64,000 nt of DNA. It comes from Acanthococcus lagerstroemiae. Lineage: Eukaryota > Arthropoda > Insecta > Hemiptera > Eriococcidae. The stretch is from positions 30,748,678-30,812,677 of the forward strand of contig CM063110.1 in assembly GCA_031841125.1 (NCBI GenBank), read 5' to 3'. The notes beneath the pieces are model-generated. The model was not told the DNA's origin and ran no database searches. It saw only the letters and a program-made list of their open reading frames with translations. The position numbers were made by a program, and so were the translations under genes. This document shows, in pieces, positions 55,686 through 64,000 of this stretch. Within the stretch, counting starts at the first letter, position 1; the number at the start of each line of letters is the position of its first letter.

Positions 55686-57010
55686 TTCAATATTATCGAT
55701 CTACATATCATTTTCAATTTATTGATAATTATTGATTAACCAGTATCAATAAATTATTTTAAATTAATTAATTATTTTTCAATTAATTAATTTTTCTGAT
55801 TAATCGATGATTTTTTAATCAATTATTGTTAAGTAATTTCTTATTTTGAATTATTCTATTATTTTTGATTATCCAACGTTTTGATTAATTAATCAATTTT
55901 ATTTTATTGCTTATTTTATTGTTTTGTGAGCGAGGGGAGGGGAAGCTTGACTCTTACTACAAAATTAGCCCATACGAATTTTGGGTAGCTTAATTTTCCC
56001 AGACTCAGAAACCCATGCAAATAATTTTAGTCGGACTCCCTTTCTTATTGAAATAGTCTGCTGTCATTTTTTCCCCATCTAAATTTTCTAGACCATCAGC
56101 TGTCTACTGGGTGAAAACCAAATTCGAAGAGTGTTCATGTTTGTTCAGTACCGAGGACAACAAGGATTGTAGTTTGAAAGTTGGCATCCGCTAGGATTTC
56201 CGTACGTCTCTTGTTTGAAAATAAGGCTGAGACGTGTTGGCGTACCCGTGATGACGCGGGGGCGGGGAGAGCAGGTCCTTAGGGGGTTAACTCCGAACTC
56301 AGTACTTGTATTTGCATCGCATTTTCTTCTGTTTCGCGTTAGATCGAAAGAAAGTGATGGCGCGAAGCGATACCACGTACACGTATTTGCCTACCTTGTT
56401 TCACAACGGCGGTACAAATTTCACATTAGATTTTCGCGAACTTTCTTCTTATTTTCTCCTCAGTGACGTCAAGTTATAGCGGTAAATGGACCACATGCCA
56501 CAAAAAGCAATTTTGTAGTAACGTTAACCGCTACAGATCGTTCGCACAGATATGATGCAGCCCAGGGGAAAAGGTGCTATAAGTCGAAAAGATCATCAGT
56601 TCTGGTCTCCGAGAGCATTTTATGGAGCAGATCGTAGACGGGGCTAGAGAAAAACCGCCTGATCGGTTGAAAAATGGGGGAGATAAGTAATTCTGAAAAT
56701 ACACTCTAAAATCCTGTATTATAGTAACGCCTGTTGCAAAAGCTAATTTTATAAAATAGATCAATATTTTATCCACCAAGTAGTTATGTTTTATCCGATT
56801 ATTTGTGATTGATTGATAACTTAGATCACACGATTGTATTCGATTAATCGATTGCTTCTGATCGACTAGTTACTTTTCAATCGTCGAAAGGGACTCATCT
56901 GCTATTGACGTAAATGTATAATTGGTGAGTTGAAAAAGTTTAAAAGATCAAACTTCGAAAGGTATTACCAAATTTTAACATACTTTGCAGTAGCGTAAAC
57001 TGGATTTTCT
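55686..57010. other. A/T-rich repeat then mixed sequence, no gene called
   Basis: To about 55930 the A/T-only repeat continues. From 56150 to 56520 the DNA is CpG-richer and without repeats. Open frames there are short and lack support. Confidence 0.35.
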
Positions 57011-57016
57011 CCGAGC

Positions 57017-57100
57017 ACGAATACCTTACTATTCTGCAGTTATTGGTCAACAAAAATGGAGGAATTGGAAGAAATTGATGTTTTTCGAAAATGCGCCAGT
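57017..57100. repeat. Direct repeat with 58486-58570
   Basis: AATACCTTACTATTCTGCAG followed by TTATTGGT and GGAAGAAATTGATGT matches AATACCTCATCGTTCCGCAA, TTACTGGT and TGGAAATTGACAT about 1.47 kb to the right. This suggests an old duplication enclosing the coding-like remnants at 57144-58370. Confidence 0.45.
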
Positions 57101-57143
57101 TACTGAGGAAAAACAATTTCCACTACCTACGGGTACACCTAGT

Positions 57144-57436
57144 TACACTTTTTCCAGCCATTGCCTCTGTTCGATACCATTATAGTCTCAATCGTTCTTC
57201 ATATTTCGACGACTGAGCTTGAGAAGTTTTTCAAATCAGCGTTCATCTCGAACTGTGATATCAATCGAAGTCGCTTTAGCGCTCCACCTTTGATGTCAGC
57301 CAGTTCGAAATCGAACATCGAGGGCGGAACGGAAATATTTTCGTTGTTAAATCGGGAACTCGTCGACGATAGCAAAAACGATACATCAAACGCGGCATCA
57401 ACTTCTGTGGAAACAGTTTCTCCATCCTTGTTTTAA
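57144..57436 (+). CDS. Possible terminal exon, unknown protein
   Basis: An open frame ends at TAA 57434-57436. Its second half has coding-like codon use, with residues ELEKFFKSAFISNCDINRSR and NRELVDDSKNDTSNAASTSV, and a CpG level above the surroundings. An acceptor-like CACTTTTTCCAG ends at about 57159. The STTELEKFFKSAF stretch faintly recalls LTKDEVTDLFHKLSPF at the end of the secreted-protein gene, which is too weak to claim homology. It may be a real last exon or a dead relative. Confidence 0.3.
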
Positions 57437-58019
57437 AAATGTTCGCTTCGCTTCTTGCGCCACTGACATAAGCGTAACACTGTCATCAATTTCCTCGTAT
57501 CCTCAGCCCGCATCCTCTACGTACCAATGTTAGCCTGCTCATCTATTATCTATTATTATTATATAGAGACTGAAAAACAGTTCCCGTGCATCTGTCGTGC
57601 TGAAACTGTCGTCCATGGGGGTGTACCGAAGCGAACTTTCCTTTTTACAAAGGAGGAAATTCGAACTTGGGCATCTGCATGCCTGCGAAGTCAACAAGTG
57701 AGAAAGAATAAAAACAAATCGTTTTCCGGTTTAGAAAATTCTACCCGCTGTAAGAACCGGGAGGGGGGAGGGCTGATGAGCAAAAAAGGTTCACTTCAGT
57801 TTTGCCAACGGTCAACATTTTTGGATGGCTTGGAGCCCGTTCCCTCTTCTTCGGTGCGTTACCTCTGCATGCTGATAGCTTCAACTGAAAATATCACAGT
57901 TTGAGATTAGCGTCGATTTGAAAAACGTTTCAAGATCAGTCTTTAAAATGTGAAGAACGACTGAGAGAATCATGGTGTCGAACCACGGCACAGGCTGAAC
58001 GATTAGGACCATCATTGGC

Positions 58020-58370
58020 GTCAGAACATGGGAGCACAGAGGTGCAGAGTATCATTTGCACCCTCGCAAACATTAAAAAAAAAAAGTAATTACAAAAGTT
58101 ATTCAGCAAGTCGATGAAAATGTGCCTTGTAAGATGCCTGCGACAAAATTATGAAATTCTTAGATATTTACCAGATTTGTCAAGATTTCTTTCTTGTTAT
58201 CTCTCCTCTTCAACGTGCAAGAAAATCCCCCCCCCCCCCGAGTAGACCCTTCCGACACAGCTGAAGACAATAACAGCATTGAACCAAGCATAGTGGCTGA
58301 AAAAGTTGAACAGGGATATGCAAAGACATTGAAGACTGATGGGTTTTCACAGCTGTCGGCGCATTAGAAA
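58020..58370 (+). pseudogene. Coding-like remnant, homologous to 2190-2410
   Basis: From about 58108 one frame reads KLFSKSMKMCLVRCLRQNYE, then ILRYLPDLSRFLSCYLSSST, to a C13 run at 58227-58239. Beyond the run the continuation DPSDTAEDNNSIEPSIVAEK, then VEQGYAKTLKTDGFSQLSAH and a stop, is in a different frame, so the homopolymer length breaks the reading. Similarity with 2190-2410 covers RCRV to SCYL. It is either a pseudogene or a real exon with a homopolymer length error. The family is unknown. Confidence 0.4.
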
Positions 58371-59403
58371 GAAAATAAACATTTCTTCAGCTTTGTCAAC
58401 CAATAACTGAGGAACAGCCACGCATTCTCTACAGCCATTTTAGGGTGAGCTATATGAAACTTCTTGTTTACTGCCCAAAAATAACAACAGAAAATACCTC
58501 ATCGTTCCGCAATTACTGGTTACAAAGTTACGAATTTTGATGGAAATTGACATTTTAGAAGGAAATAGCGATATCGAGGAAGGGGGAGGAGGTCGGATCT
58601 CTTAACAAAGTAAAAGTAAGAAGATGTGTGATGGAATTGTCAATGTGTCACTCCTTACTTACGGTTTTTCAGTCAGCAGTCTTTCTCTTCCTCGATAAAC
58701 TCTACAAAATTAACTTCTAGGTTTTCAACGTGCTCATGATTGTAGAGGACGTCAGAAGGACAATGATACAACAACTCGATAAGAAGAAAGGGGAGTGAAA
58801 CTGTAACATGTATATATATGTGACGCGTCATGAGAAAACATACTTTAGGGGGTGATTCTCAAATTTGGAGAACGATTTAACACCGCAAAGTTGAAAAAAA
58901 ATTTTGTTAAATTTTCAAAATTTTTTCACTGGAATGTTTTGAGAGTGTGTCCTAGACGCTTTATATGTGCATGGCCCATTGACGTGGTTACTATTTGGTT
59001 GTATAAAAAACTTTGAAATTTTTGTTGTCCACGCGAAAGACAAACGTCCACGCTAAAGACACATTTTGTAAACTTGACTTGGAAAATCCAGTTCAGTGCC
59101 GTAACCAAAACCCCACGCCATCCCCTCCTCAAATTAAAGAAATCCTCCTTGAGAAATCGAATTTGTTGGTTCACCAGATTTTATAAAATCCCCGACAAAG
59201 TTTCATCGAAATCCAAAGATTTTTAGATTTTTCGGTATTTTTTATTATGAACAGCCAATCTTGATTTCAAAAGCTGAACTTAGGCAACCGAGAGACGCGG
59301 GTTAATACTACCCGATTGAACTCCAAATGGTTTGACATTTATTTGCTATTATTTGGGATAATTTCCGGGGGTGAGAGTGCAGATTACATTTTCTGCAGAA
59401 TAT
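58371..59403. other. No gene seen
   Basis: A/T-rich sequence with the right copy of the 57017-57100 repeat at 58486-58570. No coding frames are convincing. Confidence 0.35.
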
Positions 59404-62090
59404 TTATTTATTATTATTTGTGTCCCTCCCGACAGGTGCCCGAAGGTCCCAATAATGGTGAGGGACAGTACAGAATGGAAAATAAAAATAAAAATAGAAA
59501 AAAATAAAAATAAAACCAAACTATAGAGGGGGAGAGATTGGCACCGAAACAGACACATGGGATCGGCTGCGGAGAGGGTCCAAGGTCACCACCGAGGGGC
59601 CCAGAAACTGAGGGGTTAAATAGCCAAGGGGTGTACGAGTATACTAGATAACCTTACATGCGCATGGGAGCATCAAAAGGGACACGGACCTCCATCCTAC
59701 ATCCGTTGCAGTACCCTGCTAACAAAGCCAATGCACTGGCTTCCAGACATGTGAAATAAGTCAATCGTAGGGTCACTACGACTAACATTATTATATGGGG
59801 CAAGGGTTTTTTCTGGTATCACTGATGATGACCCCCCCCCCCCCGGATCAAATAGTTCTGAATTTCTTCCATTAAAGGAAGGAACCCTAAACCGAATACT
59901 TGCCAAAATCGTGGGACATAATATTCTATTGTTGAGAATATCCCTTAGAAAAAATATTAGTTTTGCCAAGTTTCTTCTATTTTCTAGGCTCAAAATCTCA
60001 AACCCAACCAGAAGCTCTTTATAAGTGATGTCAGGAGGACAGCACATGAAAACTTTATAGTGTAGATATTTTTTTTTTAATTTTGAATTTTTTCAATTTC
60101 AGTAATACCTACTTTTTTGAGTTGTAGGGTCCCAAATAATGGCAGAAAATTCCAAATTTGATCTAACAAATGTAGTATACAATATTTTCGCCGTTTCAAA
60201 ATTTTTATAATGTTTCCCTTTCTTTTTATAAAAGTAACTATTCTTTTATATTTCAAGGTTATGTGCTCGATATGCATATTGTTTTGAGTCCAAAGTAACT
60301 CCCAAATCTTTCACAAAACTCACGCTTCGTAGTGACACATCTTTATTTTATAGTCAAATGAGCTAGGCCTTCTTCGTCTCATAAAACTTATTTTTTCACA
60401 TTTACCAATATTGACAGGTAATAACTTATTGTCGCTCCACTGAGTTATCAAGTCAAGGTCATGCTGTAGCTTGGTACAATCGTCATCAGAAGCTATCATT
60501 TTATACAACTTCATATCATCTGCATATACTAGTAAGACATTCGAGTACAGAATCTTTTCTGCTATGTCATTGACAAATATTAGAAATAGAAATAGTCCCA
60601 AGACGGATCCCTGGGGAACGCCTGATATACTCTTGTAGTATGTAGACAACCCCCCCCCCATACTCAACAAACTGCATCCTATTATCTAAATATGAGTGAA
60701 ATAAATTAATCAGGTCCTCTGAAAAACCAATATTATGTACTACTCAAGTAAAATTTTATTTTTAACTGTATCAAAAGCCTTTGAAAAATCTGTGTAAATT
60801 GCATCTAACTGCCCTCCATTGGAGAAGGTTGCATGGATATCATTTATGAATTTCATTAAATTTGTTTGTACTGAATAGCCTTCCTAAAACCGTGCTGATT
60901 GAAATATAACATATTTTTGGTTTGATTGTACAGTAATTATTCGAGATAATTGTTTCAAAAATGTTTGCAGACAGTGGAATGAGAGAGATAGGGCGATACT
61001 TTCTCATTTCATTAATTTTTCCCGATTCAACCACGGGAATTACTTTAGAGATTTTCCGAACAGTTGAATATATACCTGTCATAAGAACGAAATTTGCAGA
61101 GATAAGTCACTGGAGTGACCAGAAACTGAGAACAGGCTCGATAGATATAGGGGGGATTAGAGTCTGGGCCATCAGGAGATTTTGGTCTAAGGTCATTCAG
61201 AGCTCATTTCATATTCTCAGAAGTGATAGTACGTACAGAGATTACGCCCCCGCCCCTTGTGGCTGCCCTCACATGCGCATTATTAACTGCATTCAAAATT
61301 GCATTTTTGTTGCTGTATACACTCGCAAAGTAGTTAGCAAACGCCTCCGCGATACATTCAGATAGTCTCTGCAGATTTGGTCCCCTAAAAGGTATACAGT
61401 TCCACATTACACCTTTTGCTTCGCCTATCAGCTATGTTCCGTCAAAATTCCTTAGGCTGAACTTTTATTTTTTCCTCCCCGGTAGCTTTATATTGATTCC
61501 AAACCCTTGTCATCAGATTGCTACTATAATCATTATTACCTATAGTACTATAAACTTTTTTTTAAATGTACGTATAATTTTTATATTTATTTCAAGACTA
61601 TGTCATTTCATGTTTGTTGTTATGTTTAGAGTTTCACTGGACAAGAATAATTTAGAAAATGAAGCAGAACCTTTATTTCCTTCCTTATGTCCCTCAATTT
61701 TTGTCTTAGTTGCTCATCACCGCAGGTTTCTTTTTGAGTCTTTTATGTAAAGTACCTAGTTTTCCTTTTCAATTTTTCAACTATTTCATAAGTGAACCAG
61801 GAAGGATATTTTCTTTGACATTTGACCTTTTTTGGCACAGTTCTATTTAGAATATCTGACAGCGAATTTTGAAAATAATCCGCAGCTAGGTTATTGTTCT
61901 CAAGTTTGTACAACTCACCCCAATCTTTGAGTTCAAATAAATGGTATATTTCTAAAAAATTTGCCTTGCAAAAATTATGCCTTGGCAGATTTTGTGATGT
62001 AGTTCCGCTGCCCTGCCGAGGAAATTCTGTGCTATCTATTTGTAGTTCGATGAGTAGGGGGGGGGGTGGGGTGATATTTATCATAATGGT
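59404..62090 (-). pseudogene. LINE-A copy on the minus strand, longer but broken
   Basis: On the minus strand the order is as follows. The endonuclease-RT linker comes first (NFCKANFLEIYHLFELKDWG, KYPSWFTYEIVEKLKRKTRY, 62000-61750). Then AEAFANYFASVYSNKNAI (61350), DLRPKSPDGPDSNPPYIYRA (61180), YRPISLIPLSANIFETII (61000), GVPQGSVLGLFLFLIFVNDI (60620), VYADDMKLYKMIASDDDC (60530) and FRVPSFNGRNSELF (59900). The C-terminal end is near 59697. The 3-prime UTR ends at about 59404 with TTGGGACCTTCGGGCACCTG and an ATAATAAATAAAT tail, shared with the plus-strand copy ending at 21230. Frame changes occur at about 61180, 60900, 60660 (C-run) and 60300. It includes a reverse-transcriptase YADD box but is dead. 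Confidence 0.87.
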
Positions 62091-62099
62091 CCACCAAAG

Positions 62100-63445
62100 A
62101 TTACAAGTATTCTACATATGACAAACATTCAATATGTGGCGATACAGCCCATATACAAAAATGAATTAAGACATTTTAGAAATTGATATATTCTCCGAAA
62201 TGTATGCTTGTTCATATAGCCTCAAAAAACATCACCCCCTTCCCCTTCAAAGACTGAAAACACAGTAGTTAGCTATTTGAAGAATCTGTGGCATTTTCAA
62301 GTCTGTTCCCCCCTCTTCGCAGATGCCATCTCTACGGACCTAAAGATGCTTCACTCTGGAATTTGTTTGTTCTTTATATTTCACTCGTCACAAAACCGAG
62401 AACGATTTTCCTCTAGGCTGAACTATGCATTTACAACTCAACTGACGGTATTTAGAGAAAAAGGAAGCCCAAAAAAAAATAAAAATAACGGTATGTGCCT
62501 AAAAATATGGAATCGGTATTTTTTTCTGTATTTTTCTCTTTTTTTCATTCCGAATCGATACGTGATACAATGAAGAAAAATTCTGAGGAGAAACGTATCG
62601 AGACAAAGCCGCGGATCGTGTTTCGTTTTTCAAATCCTACGTAAATTAAACGGCCACGGCCCCCGCGCGCGGCAATGCAACCGCCATTCCATATTTCTAT
62701 TCAACCATTTTCCGCGAACGCTTATTCGACAGAAAAACCAATTTTTTTCAGAAGCAGATCATTTTCTTCCTTTTGCAAGACATTTTTTGCTGTCGAAAGG
62801 TAAGCATATTTTCGTATTCGGTTGATTCAGTTTATATACAATCCGACAGACTGGATTCGGATTTCTATTGAATAAAAAAATATACATACACCTACATGCA
62901 GGTCTGTTTGATACGATAAATTTTTTTTTTCTCGAATGTTCGATTTTTTATTTATTTTTTTTGTAAGTGTTCGAGATCTTTAACACGGATTGTATCAAAG
63001 CGGAAAATACTTCAGTTGTACCTCGTTTCCAACAAATAGGTGTTCTGGAGGATTACTCACAGCTATACGGATTACCACAAGTACAGATCTTTCATTCATC
63101 GATACGGCGTTCTCTTAGAAACCGTACAAGTATCGAGCATGAGATTAATATCATGTTAACATCGAGTCTGTATGGTTGTTTGTTGCTATAACAGTTCATC
63201 CCAAGTATTGACAATAGATCGAATACTAGGTACCGGTGCAAGAGGTACCAGCTCCTTCTCTCGGTAGCCTATGGAGAGGGGGGGGGGCAGTCCAACACTG
63301 TATGCTTATCCAACATTTTTGGCAATGCAGTCATTCGCCGGAGTTGTGCAATCAAGAAAAACATCATCCTTTTTGGCTAATAGAGCAGGATCCAAATCGT
63401 TAAAATTTGGACTCCAAATTTTGATTTAACTCTTCTTTCCAGGAT
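62100..63445. other. CpG-rich single-copy stretch at 62580-62740; otherwise no gene seen
   Basis: The stretch 62580-62740 has very high CpG (GCCACGGCCCCCGCGCGCGG) in repeat-free sequence. It resembles the other islands in this window and may be regulatory. From 62745 to 63200 the sequence is ordinary, and a G10 run lies at 63278-63287. Confidence 0.4.
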
Positions 63446-63850
63446 GAGTTTAGATTTCGATTTTTTAAATCCTTGGTTGAGAAAGATTTTACTCTTCGGA
63501 TTCGAATACATTTTTCCCGTAAGGTCTCGTCTAACCAACAGAAGAGAGAGGGAACTGTTTCGCTCCATTTCCACAAACGGGGCCAGCTGCATTTCGGCTG
63601 GCCAACTGATCCAAAACAACTTCCCGACTGTATCGACTTTTTCATTGCCAAAGGCATTTCCACCAGCTATACTGATCTCGTCAATATTCACGATTGAACT
63701 TCGGATCATACTCCGCTTATCCTTACGCTCAGCAACATCCTCATCCGGAAAGAAGCAAAGGAACGTTTGGCGAATACTACGGATTAGAACCTGTACCGTA
63801 CAATCTTAAACGAAAAAATCAATCTCAAAGTTCGTCTCAAAAGCGCAGAC
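63446..63850 (+). pseudogene. LINE fragment: endonuclease C-terminal part
   Basis: One frame reads HFHKRGQLHFGWPTDPKQLP, then DCIDFFIAKGIST. After a frame change near 63697 it continues LSSDHTPLILTLSNILIRKE. The pattern P.YWPTDPNK.PDLLDF...KGI......LSSDH.P..L is the end of the apurinic-type endonuclease domain of Jockey-like LINEs. The frameshift makes it dead. It is cut at about 63853 by the DR-M repeat that runs to the window edge. Confidence 0.8.
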
Positions 63851-63854
63851 GAAC

Positions 63855-64000
63855 TGGAACATTTTATGTTATTTGCATTTTGGTCCTAAAGTGAATATTT
63901 TTTTTTAGGTAACTGCGATTTAGCTAGTAAAAATCGGTTATGAAAGAAAAAAATCACAAAAGCCAGTTCTTCTAAACTTTAAAACGTTTTTGCGATTATC
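63855..64000 (+). repeat. Dispersed repeat DR-M, copy at the window edge
   Basis: CATTTTATGTTATTTGCATT through AAAACGTTTTTGCGATTATC matches 45547-45690 in the same order. It runs off the window. Confidence 0.8.

Noticed and set aside
1..64000. CRISPR array, operon, riboswitch or prophage
   Set aside because: No direct repeats with regular unique spacers, no ribosome-binding-site-led gene clusters, and clear spliceosomal introns and eukaryotic retroelements.

Overview
The window reads as animal nuclear DNA, very probably from an insect and possibly a sap-feeding hemipteran (this last point is inferred from overall texture only). It is AT-rich, has spliceosomal introns with GT/AG borders, a tRNA-derived SINE, several clades of non-LTR retrotransposon, Tc1/mariner, pogo/Tigger and hAT-like elements, Penelope-like sequence and long AT-rich degenerate repeats. 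There are no bacterial operons, ribosomal RNA genes or CRISPR arrays.

Two genes can be supported well. (1) On the minus strand, three exons (45185-45269, 13077-13382, 12323-12505) join in frame into the N-terminal third of an SLC9B/NHA-type sodium/proton antiporter. The first intron is about 31.8 kb, and the remaining exons must lie beyond the left edge. Most of the window is therefore intron of this gene. (2) On the plus strand, nested in the next SLC9B intron, a three-exon gene (5738-5871, 5940-6461, 9308-9839) encodes a predicted secreted protein of 395 residues. Its exons 2 and 3 encode two homologous domains, and a decayed paralogue of exon 2 lies 3.5 kb upstream (2620-2880). I do not recognise this family.

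Layout. 0-5.7 kb: a hAT-like MITE, a five-copy 278-bp tandem array, the broken paralogue and a small TIR element. 5.7-10 kb: the secreted-protein gene, with a 1.3-kb inverted-repeat element and a Penelope fragment in its intron and a mariner-type MITE 11 bp after its stop. 10-11.4 kb: a dead Tigger element. 12.3-13.4 kb: two SLC9B exons. 13.5-15.2 kb: a fold-back element and a MITE with a perfect 8-bp target duplication. 18.8-21.2 kb: a LINE copy interrupted by a Tigger-type MITE. 22.5-30.9 kb: simple-repeat tracts, mariner remains and a minisatellite. 31.2-37.1 kb: two copies of a composite tandem repeat, the second invaded by a Tigger MITE, a SINE and a remarkable 767-bp TCGA-saturated element. 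38.7-43.6 kb: RTE-like and other LINE pieces and a 1.1-kb fold-back element with a nested MITE. 43.5-46 kb: an inverted-repeat family surrounding SLC9B exon 45185-45269. 48.7-52.4 kb: a tandem duplication of about 1.7-2.0 kb. 52.5-56 kb: AT-rich degenerate repeat with a GC-rich island and a LINE RNase H fragment. 57-58.6 kb: coding-like remnants. 59.4-62.1 kb: a second copy of the LINE family on the minus strand. 63.4-64 kb: a LINE endonuclease fragment.

The most unusual signal is the TCGA-saturated element at 36292-37058. The nested secreted gene with its exon duplication and pseudogene is the best candidate for an undescribed gene family. All identities come from reading the sequence; no database search was made.
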